Source: Pseudomonas syringae
Lineage (GTDB): Bacteria; Pseudomonadota; Gammaproteobacteria; Pseudomonadales; Pseudomonadaceae
Direction: 5' to 3'
Assembly (NCBI RefSeq): GCF_000737245.1
Contig: NZ_JPQU01000109.1
Coordinates: 101,082 to 165,081 of the forward strand
DNA: 64,000 bases
Shown here: positions 51,072 to 59,896 of the stretch, piece by piece
How positions within the stretch are numbered: position 1 is the first letter of the stretch
How the letters are laid out: each line of letters opens with the position of its first letter
Position numbers and translations under genes: made by a program
Notes under the pieces: generated by a model
What the model was told of the DNA's origin: nothing
The model's input: only the letters and a program-made list of their open reading frames with translations
The model's database searches: none

Positions 51072-51587
51072 CTAAGCCCTGGCTTCGACCCGTGACAGAC
51101 TGCTGATCGGCAGCACCACCTTCTGCTCCCGTTGCAGCAGGTTGAGCAGAATCACCGCGCGTTCAGTGCCATCAGGGGAGAGGAAAATCGCCTCGATGTC
51201 GCACAGGTCACCCGCCCTGATCCGCACGTGTTCACCTTGCCTGAACGGCTCTTTGGGCGGCGCTGTATTCAGGCGTTGGCGAATCTGCTCGATCAGTTCG
51301 TCCTGGACCGGCACCGGAGTGCCGCCGAAGGTCACGATCCTGGCCACGCCCCGGGTGGAGCGGATCGGGTACCAGTTGTCGTGCACCTGATCCATGCGGA
51401 TGAACAGATACCCCGGAAACAACTCTTCTTCGTTCGCGGCCCGGGCGCTGCGTTTTCTCGTGTCACTGGCCTTCAACGGCCGATAGCACTCGAAATGCTG
51501 GCGTTGCAGGTGTTCCTGAGCGCGAGCTTCCTGACGCGGTTTGGTCTGAATCAGATACCAGCGGGCGGGGCTGTCAGTCATGGGCAT
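51072..51587 (-). CDS. rfaH: Transcription antiterminator RfaH (operon-encoded)
   Basis: The 171-residue NusG paralogue shows RWYLIQTKPRQEARAQEHLQRQ, the RfaH-type EELFPGYLFIRM and TRGVARIVTFGG of the NGN domain, and a C-terminal KOW domain (EAIFLSPDGTERAVILLNLL) close to the E. coli RfaH tail. It should bind ops-paused RNA polymerase and suppress pausing and Rho termination. Two exact ops elements lie in the leader of its own operon. The start at 51587 has GGAG at 8 bases and is 4 bases after wbqC. Confidence 0.93.
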   Translation of the reverse strand: MPMTDSPARWYLIQTKPRQEARAQEHLQRQHFECYRPLKASDTRKRSARAANEEELFPGYLFIRMDQVHDNWYPIRSTRGVARIVTFGGTPVPVQDELIEQIRQRLNTAPPKEPFRQGEHVRIRAGDLCDIEAIFLSPDGTERAVILLNLLQREQKVVLPISSLSRVEARA

Positions 51588-51591
51588 GGTG

Positions 51592-52386
51592 TTACTCCAC
51601 TGCCAGGCATGTGGGGAGAACAGGGCTGACTTCAAGCTGACGGGTGAGGGGTGCCAGAATGTCTGACTCCCTGGCTCCGTCGCAGAGGCTGTAGCACTCA
51701 AGCATTGCCTGTATCTGCTCTACACAATTGAACATCAGCACATCAATGATCGACAGGTTGGGCACGAACGGCTGGCCGAATTGGCGGTAGACAACCTCTT
51801 CCATTCTGAAAAAACGCACCAGCAAGCCGTTACGGGCGAAATGTTCACGGTCGTACAGTTCCGCGCCGCCCACTGGGTTGATGAACGTGGTGGCGGCGAA
51901 GGTGTGCGACACATTGATCACCCGGTCCTGCTTGTCCAGGCATGACTTCAATTCAAGATCCGAGCCGCGCAGGATAGGCGTGACGATGTGCAAATACGCA
52001 CACAGTTCGCGGATTGCGTGTTCGGTATACATCGCCAGATTGGTCTGCGGGAAGCGGATCAGGCGCTCCAGCAACGGCATGACCTGGGCGTAGTACGGGG
52101 CCTTGCGATAGCTTTGACAGATCACATTGATCAGTCGGTCCGCTTCTTCGGAGAAAGTATCGGACAGCTGACGCTGATTGATGGGGAGTTCGAAGTGATC
52201 CCTTTTGAGGGGGAAGGTGATCAGTTTGGCTTCACCATTTTGCAGGATGCGATTGCGGTTGACCCATCCTGAGCGGATGTATTGCAGGTCGTCGCCGAGG
52301 ACAAAGACATCTGCTGCCGCGATCAGTTGGAAGTACCCCAGATAGGGGAAGAGATAAGGCTGCATCATTGCAATGGTCCTGGCCAT
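51592..52386 (-). CDS. WbqC-like family protein
   Basis: A 264-residue WbqC/DUF-type protein (MARTIAMMQPYLFPYLGYFQLI, DVFVLGDDLQYIRSGWVNRNRIL, LITFPLKRDHFELPINQRQL). WbqC-like proteins occur in O-antigen and EPS clusters and are thought to act in amino-sugar modification, without firm biochemistry. ATG 52386 with AAGGAG is preferred over the open upstream frame. Cotranscribed with wzc upstream and rfaH downstream. Confidence 0.85.
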   Translation of the reverse strand: MARTIAMMQPYLFPYLGYFQLIAAADVFVLGDDLQYIRSGWVNRNRILQNGEAKLITFPLKRDHFELPINQRQLSDTFSEEADRLINVICQSYRKAPYYAQVMPLLERLIRFPQTNLAMYTEHAIRELCAYLHIVTPILRGSDLELKSCLDKQDRVINVSHTFAATTFINPVGGAELYDREHFARNGLLVRFFRMEEVVYRQFGQPFVPNLSIIDVLMFNCVEQIQAMLECYSLCDGARESDILAPLTRQLEVSPVLPTCLAVE

Positions 52387-52438
52387 ACGTAACTCCTTGA
52401 GGGTGGTGGGGGTGAAGCTTGTCTTGCCGGTTAATGCG

Positions 52439-54649
52439 TTATTTGCGTGTCGGGCTGTAGTTGTAGCCATAAGCCGCACAGTCGTAATCTGCGGTCGAGG
52501 CCTTGCGCAGCACGCCGTTGAAGATTGCGCCCTTGATGACCACGCCGTTCTGGCCGAGCCGGCGTTTGCAGGCTTCGATTTCCTTGACGGTGGTCAGGCC
52601 GAACCGGGTGACCAGCAGGCAGGTCCCTGCCTGGCGTCCGACCAGGGTGGCGTCGGTGACTGCCAGAATCGGCGGGGTGTCTACCAGAATCAGGTCATAC
52701 AGCGGCGAAAGCTCGGTGAGCATTTTGTTGAAGTTGTCATGCATCAACAGCTCCGACGGGTTGGGCGCTATGAAGCCGCAGGACATCATGTCCAGATTGC
52801 GCACTTCGGTGTGGTTGATGACTTCAGTACTGGTCAGCCGCGCAGCCAGGGTGTCGGAAAGCCCGTGCTTGGGTTGCAGGCCGAAGATCTTGTGCAGATA
52901 GCCTTTGCGCATGTCCGCATCGATCAGCAGCACGCGCTTGCCGGTCTGGGCGATGATCACCGCCAGGTTGCTGGAGACGAATGACTTGCCAGCGCCTGGT
53001 GACGGGCTGGAAATCATCAGCACGTTGTTGCGCGCTTCGAGCATGGCGAAATGCAGGCTGGTGCGCAGGCTGCGCAGCGACTCCACGGCCAATTCAGTCG
53101 GCGCAGACACGCTGAGCAGCTTGGATTCTTTTGCCCGGCCCTGGCTGTTCTTCTCCAGGCGCTCTTGCTGACGCGAATACGGCAGCGAGGCATAGACCGG
53201 CATGCCGATGTTTTCAATGACTTCGGGATTGTCGACTCCGCGATAGAACGCCTGACGAATAAACACGATGGCCACTGCCACCAGCACGCCCAGCAGCACG
53301 GCAATCAGCACGATGAGTTTTTTCATCGGTTTGACCGGCGCTTCAACGTTGGCGTCGGCGTTGTCGATGATCCGCACGTTACCGATGCTGCCCGCCCGCA
53401 GAATGTCTTGCTCCTGGCTTTTGTTCAGCATCAGGGTGTAGGTCTGGCTGGTGACCTGCATGTCACGGGTCAGGCGCAGCAGTTCCTGTTGGGTGACGGG
53501 CAGGGCTTCGATTTTCTTCAGCAAGCCTTGTTTCTGCGCTTCGAGCTGACTCATCTGGTTCATCAGACCGCGGTAGGTCGGATGCTCGTGGGTGTACAGA
53601 CGCTCGATCTCCACACGCTTGAGCTTGAGCTCCGAGAGTTTTGAATCAAGGCTGACGACCTGATCGAGCACACCTTTGGTTTCAATGCTCAGATCCACCG
53701 ACTTGGCGCTGGTCTGGAAGGCGTTGAGGGCGATTTCCGAGTCTTCCAGTTGGCGGCGTACGGTTGGCAACTGCGAGCGCAGAAACTCCAGGCGCTGGGC
53801 GGCCTCAGCCGAGCTGCGCTCTACGTTCTGGCGCACGTAAAGGCGGCTGACTTCGTTGAGCACCATGTTGGCTTTGGCCGGATCCGGATCTTCGATGGAC
53901 AGGTAGATGATCCCTGAGTCCTTGCCCGCTTCGGTGATCTTCAAGCGGTTCTGATAGATAAGGGCGCCGGTCAGGGTGCGCAGTTTTGCGACATTGAATT
54001 CAGTACCGGGCCGGGCGTTCAGGGTCGCGACCTGGATTTTTGTGCCGTGGCCTTCCACCGTCTGATTGACACCGCCGCTTAGCAACAGACTGCGATCCTT
54101 GTCATACAGGGAGAACGTACCGGGTTTGCCGGCCACCAGAATCAGGTTCTCACCCAGTAGGCTGTCAGGGACTTCCAGCTGGAACACGTCGATTTTCTCG
54201 CCACCCCAGGCGTAGCTGGTCAACCCGAACATTGGCTCGGCCAGGGCATTCTCACGTTCCGGCTTGAAGGTGCGGCTCAGGTAAGCACCAATCATCGGGA
54301 AGTATTTCGGGCCTTCTACGATATTGAGCTTGAGGTCTTCCACCACTTTGCCCAGCACCGCACGGGACTTGATCAGTTCGATTTCGGTGGTGGCCTGGGA
54401 GACCGACATGGGTTTGCTGGACACTTCCGGGGTGCCCTCGATACCGATTTTTTTCGGCTCGATCTGAATCATCGCGTTAGCCTGATAGATCGGCGTCGAA
54501 AGCACCGCGTAGGCTACCCCTACCAGCGCGAAAAGGCCGACGACCGCTATGATCAAGCGCTTGTGGTCGAACAATGTGCGCAAGATAGTTGCCAAATCGA
54601 TCCGGGAGTCCTGGTAGTAATCCAGGGAAGAACGGTTCATAGCGGTCAT
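52439..54649 (-). CDS. wzc: Tyrosine autokinase / copolymerase Wzc
   Basis: A 736-residue inner-membrane BY-kinase. It has a Wzz domain between two membrane helices (LIIAVVGLFALVGVAYAVL and LIVLIAVLLGVLVAVAIVF) with a long periplasmic coiled coil, then a cytoplasmic kinase: Walker A SPGAGKS (Lys555), Walker A' LLIDADMRKG, Walker B ILVDTPP (Asp657). The tyrosine cluster is at residues 722, 727, 729 and 731. It controls chain length and export with Wza and Wzb. It starts on the base after the wzb stop. Confidence 0.95.
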   Translation of the reverse strand: MTAMNRSSLDYYQDSRIDLATILRTLFDHKRLIIAVVGLFALVGVAYAVLSTPIYQANAMIQIEPKKIGIEGTPEVSSKPMSVSQATTEIELIKSRAVLGKVVEDLKLNIVEGPKYFPMIGAYLSRTFKPERENALAEPMFGLTSYAWGGEKIDVFQLEVPDSLLGENLILVAGKPGTFSLYDKDRSLLLSGGVNQTVEGHGTKIQVATLNARPGTEFNVAKLRTLTGALIYQNRLKITEAGKDSGIIYLSIEDPDPAKANMVLNEVSRLYVRQNVERSSAEAAQRLEFLRSQLPTVRRQLEDSEIALNAFQTSAKSVDLSIETKGVLDQVVSLDSKLSELKLKRVEIERLYTHEHPTYRGLMNQMSQLEAQKQGLLKKIEALPVTQQELLRLTRDMQVTSQTYTLMLNKSQEQDILRAGSIGNVRIIDNADANVEAPVKPMKKLIVLIAVLLGVLVAVAIVFIRQAFYRGVDNPEVIENIGMPVYASLPYSRQQERLEKNSQGRAKESKLLSVSAPTELAVESLRSLRTSLHFAMLEARNNVLMISSPSPGAGKSFVSSNLAVIIAQTGKRVLLIDADMRKGYLHKIFGLQPKHGLSDTLAARLTSTEVINHTEVRNLDMMSCGFIAPNPSELLMHDNFNKMLTELSPLYDLILVDTPPILAVTDATLVGRQAGTCLLVTRFGLTTVKEIEACKRRLGQNGVVIKGAIFNGVLRKASTADYDCAAYGYNYSPTRK

Positions 54650-55102
54650 TTATCTTGTTTCTCCTGACTGAAGATAAGGTAGCCAGTCGTCGACGCATCT
54701 CGAGAGCTGCTCGTAGGTCTGTTCAAAGGCTAATTGTGGTTGCCGATAGGGGTCGGCTATTTCCATATGGTGTTGCCATTTGCCAATCAGAAAAGTCTTG
54801 CCGCGGACCTCCGGAGCGAGCTTCAACACGCTTTTGAGCTGAGAGCGTTCCATCAACAGAATCAGCTCGGCCTGGTGCAACATGTGCCGGTCGACCTGGC
54901 GTGCGATGTGCCGCGAGCTCTGCACCTGATGCGTTTGCAATACCGCTTGTGCCAATGGGTCTATGGAGTGCCCTCGCAGCGCATGGGTGCCAGCCGAGGC
55001 AATCTGCACATGCGGTGCGTTCGCGCGCTGGCGTAACAGTGCTTCAGCCATGGGGCTGCGACAGATGTTGCCAACGCAGACCACCAGCACGTTACTGAAC
55101 AT
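54650..55102 (-). CDS. wzb: Low-molecular-weight protein tyrosine phosphatase Wzb
   Basis: The 150-residue phosphatase has the P-loop CVGNICRS (Cys9, Arg15) and the general-acid Asp117 in IADPYR. It dephosphorylates the Wzc tyrosine tail. It is directly followed by wzc without a gap, and its start lies inside the end of the upstream GT2 gene (11-base overlap). Confidence 0.95.
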   Translation of the reverse strand: MFSNVLVVCVGNICRSPMAEALLRQRANAPHVQIASAGTHALRGHSIDPLAQAVLQTHQVQSSRHIARQVDRHMLHQAELILLMERSQLKSVLKLAPEVRGKTFLIGKWQHHMEIADPYRQPQLAFEQTYEQLSRCVDDWLPYLQSGETR

Positions 55103-56027
55103 GGCCTTTACTGATCGGGGGCAGCAGGCGCTTGCCGAGGTTGATGCTCATGTTTCGCAACGCCATCATCATTGCCCGTAACTTGTGGGGCGGGCCGAGC
55201 GCCGAAAGCGACAGGCAGAACACCTGCGTAACGAAGTGCTCGTACAGCTCCTGATTGCCCAGTCGATGGTAGTAATTAGCCAGGCTGCTATTGGTTTGCA
55301 GGCTCATGTGCAGCTTGCGTTGATGGCTGCGCATGGAAAAAATCCCGCCCGGATGCACGCGATAGGCTGCCGGCCTGATGTCGGCGAGAAACTTGCCCTT
55401 GCCGAACGCACCGAGCAATGACCACCAGCACATGTCATTGAGGGGCGCGACCTGCATCAGCAGTTCCGGTGGCATGCTGGTCAGGACGTTGCGGAAACAC
55501 ACGGTCAGGGTCGAAATAGGACGGGCTTTCTGCAATTCCAGAGCGCTGGCGTCGGCGCGTAATTTGCCCTGCAACTGGATGCCTTTTTCGCCCTCGGTGT
55601 CGAAAGCCATGGCGTCGTGATAGGTGATCACGTAGTCAGGATGGCTCTCGAGAAAATCCACCTGAATCTGTAATTTGCGTGGGTCGGTCCAGTAATCATC
55701 GGCTTCGCAATATGCGATATAGCGACCGCGCGCCTTGGCGAACAGCCCTGGTACACAGGGGCGCCCGTACTGGTATTGATTCACGGATTCATAGAACGGC
55801 CGGATGATGGTCGGATAGCGCCGGGTGTAATCAGCAATGATCCGCGCGGTGCCGTCGGTCGAGGCGTCATCGTTGATCAGGATTTCGAAACTGAAACTGG
55901 TCTGTTGCGCCAGAAAGCTGTCCAGGGTTTGCGCGATGAACGCCTCCTGGTTGTAGGCCGGGCAGACAATGCTCACCAAGGGAGCGCCGGCTGTCGCGGA
56001 CGTTGCGGTTTTCATGATCTCATCCAT
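55092..56027 (-). CDS. GT2 family glycosyltransferase
   Basis: A 311-residue GT-A transferase (PLVSIVCPAYNQEAFIAQTLDSFLAQ, FEILINDDASTDGTARII, YIAYCEADDYWTDPRKLQIQ) with the DxD-type EADD. It adds a sugar to the repeat unit. ATG 56027 or 56015 are both possible starts. It lies 3 bases after the wzx stop and overlaps wzb by 11 bases. Confidence 0.9.
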   Translation of the reverse strand: MDEIMKTATSATAGAPLVSIVCPAYNQEAFIAQTLDSFLAQQTSFSFEILINDDASTDGTARIIADYTRRYPTIIRPFYESVNQYQYGRPCVPGLFAKARGRYIAYCEADDYWTDPRKLQIQVDFLESHPDYVITYHDAMAFDTEGEKGIQLQGKLRADASALELQKARPISTLTVCFRNVLTSMPPELLMQVAPLNDMCWWSLLGAFGKGKFLADIRPAAYRVHPGGIFSMRSHQRKLHMSLQTNSSLANYYHRLGNQELYEHFVTQVFCLSLSALGPPHKLRAMMMALRNMSINLGKRLLPPISKGHVQ

Positions 56028-56030
56028 GGC

Positions 56031-57545
56031 TCATGTACTCGGTTTGCTGAACAGGACAAAAACTCTCAGAGCCAGAGGCTTGTAGCTCGCAGCCACCACC
56101 ACCAGGGTGATCAGACCACTGACCGCCAGACCCAGGAACACGCTGAGCCGGTCCTGCCCGGCAATCAGCAGGAACAATGGCTCGCTGATTGCCAGACCCA
56201 CTGCGCTCATCACGCTGATGCGGATAATGTCTCGCAGCCATTGCCTATGAAGGCCGGGGGCCAGGCGCTGGTGGACGATCATTGGCCAGAGGGCAAACGA
56301 CACGACGCGTAGGAAAAACCAGGCCAGTGCAGCACCGTAGACACCGTGATAGTGAATGGCGAGGAGCATCACCGGCACGGTCACCAGCGCGGAGATCACG
56401 CTGTACCAGACATGCAACTGCATCTGCCCATGGGCATATTGCAGATAAAACTGAAAGGCGCTCATGGCCATGATTGCGCTGCCCAGCGCGTACCAACCGA
56501 GGATTTGCTGGCTCCAGAGCGCAGCGTTCCAGTCACCGGTCCAGGCGTAAATCAGAAACTTGCCGTGCAGGGCGATCAGCGCCGCCAGCGGGAAAAGAAA
56601 GGTGCAGACAAAACGGTTCGCTGCCAGAAACAAAGCGTGCATATCCGCTTCGCGACCCTCGGCCATTAGCACCGTCAGGCGCGGCAGCAGGGTCTGCGCA
56701 AGCGGGTTGCTGAGCGTCATGATCCCGGTGGTGATCAACGCTACCAGGGAGAAATAGCCGTATTGATCCAGAGGCAGCAGTTCGGACAGCAACACTTTGT
56801 CGATCTGCGTCAGGACGATCCACAGCACGGCGGTCAGCGACATGCTCGCGGCGAACGGCAGGATCGGTTTGACCAAGGCCCAGTTGAAACCGGTCAGCCA
56901 CTGAGGCGTTGGCATTTGTTGCCAGGCTCTGCCGGCGAAAATCAGGGTTTCGACAAGACCCACCAGCACCTGAAAGGCGAAAAAATCCACCGGGTCCTGG
57001 GAATAATGGCTGACCAGCAACAAGCCGCCGAAATAACGCAGGGTCGCGATGATGATGTTGGCAACGTTGAGCCAGGCGTGTTGTTCCAGTCCCTGGATGC
57101 CGCTCTTGTACAGAGTGGAATACAGCCGCAATGCAATCACCAGCCCCATCAGGCTGATGCAATGGGTGAGCGTCTCTGGCTTTAGTTCTTGGGCGTTTAG
57201 CCACTGCACGGCAATCCATGAGCTGCCCGAATAAATCGCGACGCACGACAGCACTGCCAGAGGTAGAAAAATGATCTCGAAGGAGCGCAGTAATTGCCCT
57301 GAGTTGCGTTCGCTGGCAAGCGTGCCCTGCTGGTGGGCGACCGCGCGCACCAGGCTGGGGGACATGCCCGCGTCAAGCAACTGCAGCCAGGCCTGCATCA
57401 CCGCGAAGAAACCAATCAGACCATACGCCTCGGCACCCAGATGGCCGAGGTAAAACGGCATGATCAGGATCCCCACCAGCAGAACGTAAGCCTGACCGGC
57501 ATAGCTCAACGCGGTGTTGCGAATCACTGAGCTGTTCTTGTGCAT
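56031..57545 (-). CDS. wzx: Polysaccharide flippase Wzx (MOP superfamily)
   Basis: A 504-residue protein with about 12 to 14 membrane helices (NTALSYAGQAYVLLVGILIMPFYLG, PLDQYGYFSLVALITTGIMTLSNPLAQTLLPRL) typical of PST/RfbX flippases. It moves the lipid-linked repeat unit across the inner membrane. The frame is open upstream, but ATG 57545 with AAGG begins 4 bases after the aminotransferase stop. Presence of Wzx, Wzc and Wza defines a Wzx-dependent pathway, though no Wzy is seen. Confidence 0.9.
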   Translation of the reverse strand: MHKNSSVIRNTALSYAGQAYVLLVGILIMPFYLGHLGAEAYGLIGFFAVMQAWLQLLDAGMSPSLVRAVAHQQGTLASERNSGQLLRSFEIIFLPLAVLSCVAIYSGSSWIAVQWLNAQELKPETLTHCISLMGLVIALRLYSTLYKSGIQGLEQHAWLNVANIIIATLRYFGGLLLVSHYSQDPVDFFAFQVLVGLVETLIFAGRAWQQMPTPQWLTGFNWALVKPILPFAASMSLTAVLWIVLTQIDKVLLSELLPLDQYGYFSLVALITTGIMTLSNPLAQTLLPRLTVLMAEGREADMHALFLAANRFVCTFLFPLAALIALHGKFLIYAWTGDWNAALWSQQILGWYALGSAIMAMSAFQFYLQYAHGQMQLHVWYSVISALVTVPVMLLAIHYHGVYGAALAWFFLRVVSFALWPMIVHQRLAPGLHRQWLRDIIRISVMSAVGLAISEPLFLLIAGQDRLSVFLGLAVSGLITLVVVAASYKPLALRVFVLFSKPST

Positions 57546-57549
57546 AGCC

Positions 57550-58671
57550 TTAAACAGCCTGAGCGATGACAGGACTGATGTAGTGCACATCACTCACGCT
57601 GCATTCTTCAATCAGGGTGCTGATCACTTTATCCTGGTCATGCTTTTGCAAGCCCGGGTAGATCGGAAGGCACAGCACCCGCTCGCTCAGGGCGCGTGAT
57701 TGCTCCTGCGCAACTTGGGGCTGCAGGTATTCCAGGGTGTCCAGTGACGGGTAAAAGTAGCGCCGAGGATTGATGTCCCGGTGGTTCAGCGCGGTGCGCA
57801 CGCTTAGCAATTGTTGCTCGTCACGCAGCGCAATCGGGTAGTAGCTGTTATTGAGTTCGCTGTTGGCCTCGGCCTGCTGCAGGTCCAGATAGTTTTCCAG
57901 TCGCGAGGTATAGCGGTAGGCGATTTCAGCACGCTCTTCGAGAATGTTCTCGATGTCGTCGAGAATGCACAGGCCCATGGCCGCGGAAAACTCGTTGAGC
58001 TTGGCGTTGATGCCAATGCCGTCGATTTTGTCGATATCCGCGATGCCGAAGTTACAGAGCAGAAAGGCGCGCTTGGCGATCTCTTCATCATTGGTGATGA
58101 TCGCACCGCCTTCGATAGTGTGGAACAGCTTGGTCGCATGGAAGCTCAGGGTGCTGACATCGCCCCAGTTGAGAACCGACTGGCCAGCATGGCGCACGGC
58201 GAACGCATGGGCGCCGTCGTAGACCACTTTCAGTTTGTGTTGGAGGGCGATCTGTTCGATGCGCTCAACCGCGCAAGGATTGCCGAACACATGGGTGCCG
58301 ACGATCGCTGTGGTATCGGCCTGGATGCGACTTTCAATGTGTTCCGGCGAAATGTTCCAGGTATGGGGATCAATATCGGCAAACACCGGCCGAATACCTT
58401 CCCATTGCAGCGTGCTGCTGGTGGCGACAAAGCTGAACGGTGTGGTCACGGCGCTGCCGCTCAGGTTCAGTGCGCGATAGGCCACTTGCAGGGCCAGCGT
58501 GCCATTGTTGGTCAGAATGATGTGTTTGACGCCCAGATAATCCTTCAGGCGTTCTTCCAGTTCTGTCACCAGGGGCCCGTGATTGGTCAACCAGCCGCGG
58601 GCATAAATGCCTTCCACGTACTTTTTGAACCTGTCGATATCACCCAGGTAAGATTTGGTTACGTTGATCAT
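57550..58671 (-). CDS. DegT/DnrJ/EryC1 sugar aminotransferase
   Basis: The 373-residue PLP enzyme has the Schiff-base Lys181 in SFHATKLFHTIEGGA, Asp152 in YDGAHA, and FSFVATSSTLQWEGIRPVFADID. It transfers an amino group from glutamate to a nucleotide-linked 4-keto or 3-keto sugar, giving an amino-deoxysugar for the EPS. No ketosugar-forming gene is in the operon, so the precursor must come from elsewhere. ATG 58671 follows GGAGG. Confidence 0.92.
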   Translation of the reverse strand: MINVTKSYLGDIDRFKKYVEGIYARGWLTNHGPLVTELEERLKDYLGVKHIILTNNGTLALQVAYRALNLSGSAVTTPFSFVATSSTLQWEGIRPVFADIDPHTWNISPEHIESRIQADTTAIVGTHVFGNPCAVERIEQIALQHKLKVVYDGAHAFAVRHAGQSVLNWGDVSTLSFHATKLFHTIEGGAIITNDEEIAKRAFLLCNFGIADIDKIDGIGINAKLNEFSAAMGLCILDDIENILEERAEIAYRYTSRLENYLDLQQAEANSELNNSYYPIALRDEQQLLSVRTALNHRDINPRRYFYPSLDTLEYLQPQVAQEQSRALSERVLCLPIYPGLQKHDQDKVISTLIEECSVSDVHYISPVIAQAV

Positions 58672-58711
58672 CGAAGCCTCCATGTTTGACGTTGAACGTT
58701 GTTCTCTGGGT

Positions 58712-59506
58712 TTAAAGCGCGGTGGGCTGCGAAGGTTTGGCTCCGGCTCTCTGGCTGGCGCGCCGTGCCCGACGCTGGTTCAGCCGCAGAATCAGTCGGG
58801 TGCTCAAGCTCCCCGCGTGGGGATCGCCAAAGTGAAAGATGGCCGTGGCCCGGGTTACTTCAGGGCTGCAGGGCTCATTGGCATGCAAGGTGCGATAACC
58901 CCAGAACAGGTAAATATCGCCGGGGGCAAGAGTCAGGGTTTTGGGTTTGAGCCAGCCTCTTCTGATCCCCATGACCATCAACTTGCGAATGAAGCTGTTC
59001 TGCACGAAAGCCTTTTGCAGGACATTGAACAGCACGTTGCGGTGAGTCTTGCGCAGGTTGGGAAACAGCATCAGGTCGCCGCGCTGCTCGCCTTCCGAGG
59101 GAATGAAGATCGGCACCAGGACTGTCACCAGGCTGGCATCAAAGTGGAAGCTGTTGGATTCGCGCAGGCCTTGATTGCCTTGAACACAACGCAAGACAGG
59201 GAAAATCTGCGGGCTGGCCGGCTCGGCGCCAAAGCCCTGCCGATAGAGGCTGGCGAGCATCTGCTTGAAGTGAGTGTCTTCCCAGATGGCCGATAACGGG
59301 CAACCGTTGAGTGCTTTCTCGCCGTGATGGGCGAAATATTCGCCCCGATGTAATTCTGCCTGGGCCTGGGTGTAGGTCCGTAACTGTTGCAGCTCGACCG
59401 GGCTGAGCACGCCGCGCAGTTGGGTGAAGCCTGACGTGTTGATGTCGTCGGCCATTTGCTTGATCTGCTCGGATGTCATGGCAAATGAGGCAGGCATGGA
59501 TTTCAT
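58712..59506 (-). CDS. Phytanoyl-CoA dioxygenase-like 2OG-Fe(II) oxygenase, first gene of the EPS operon
   Basis: A 264-residue double-stranded beta-helix protein with the iron-binding HxD (SFHFDAS) and a distal His/Arg pair (RTLHANEPCSPEVTRATAIFHFG). This is the pattern of phytanoyl-CoA dioxygenase-type 2-oxoglutarate enzymes. In an EPS operon it may hydroxylate a sugar or acyl group; such a role is inferred. ATG 59506 or ATG 59497 are possible starts. It lies after the ops-containing leader and is the promoter-proximal gene. Confidence 0.8.
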   Translation of the reverse strand: MKSMPASFAMTSEQIKQMADDINTSGFTQLRGVLSPVELQQLRTYTQAQAELHRGEYFAHHGEKALNGCPLSAIWEDTHFKQMLASLYRQGFGAEPASPQIFPVLRCVQGNQGLRESNSFHFDASLVTVLVPIFIPSEGEQRGDLMLFPNLRKTHRNVLFNVLQKAFVQNSFIRKLMVMGIRRGWLKPKTLTLAPGDIYLFWGYRTLHANEPCSPEVTRATAIFHFGDPHAGSLSTRLILRLNQRRARRASQRAGAKPSQPTAL

Positions 59507-59577
59507 CCTTGTTGGCTTAAGGGCAAGCCCCGGAGCAGGTGATTGGGCCTGACTCCCTGGGGCTCAACTTGTTTAGC

Positions 59578-59589
59578 CACGCTACCGCC
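59578..59589 (-). promoter_or_regulatory. ops element 1 (RfaH recruitment site)
   Basis: On the minus strand GGCGGTAGCGTG, an exact match to the enterobacterial ops sequence, 72 bases before the first gene of the EPS operon. Confidence 0.85.
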
Positions 59590-59676
59590 CGAATCCACAG
59601 ATCCAGATGCGCAGACAACTTCAATACTTTTACCGTTGCTCGATTAACCGTCTGCCTCGTCTTGAGGATCTCAGGC

Positions 59677-59688
59677 CACGCTACCGCC
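59677..59688 (-). promoter_or_regulatory. ops element 2 (RfaH recruitment site)
   Basis: A second exact GGCGGTAGCGTG on the minus strand, 99 bases upstream of the first copy. The surrounding sequences are otherwise unrelated, so it is not a simple duplication. Confidence 0.85.
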
Positions 59689-59867
59689 ACACCGAGCACA
59701 CTCAGTAATAAGCTGGTTTATAAGGACAAAAGACGTTGATCGGCGCTAATAGCACACCGTACAGGCAACTAACGTCTTGGGCAGAACAAGAAAGTAGATT
59801 GAAAAACAATTCCTGCGCATTGCTCTGTGGCAGTGCTGCACGGGCTAGAAAATGTCTGACACGCATA

Positions 59868-59896
59868 TATATCGTTGGGGGCGAGCTTTCTGTCAA
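59868..59896 (-). promoter_or_regulatory. Candidate sigma70 promoter of the EPS operon
   Basis: On the minus strand TTGACA (59896-59891), 17 bases, then GATATA (59873-59868). Transcription from about 59861 would give a leader of about 355 bases containing both ops copies. Confidence 0.5.
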
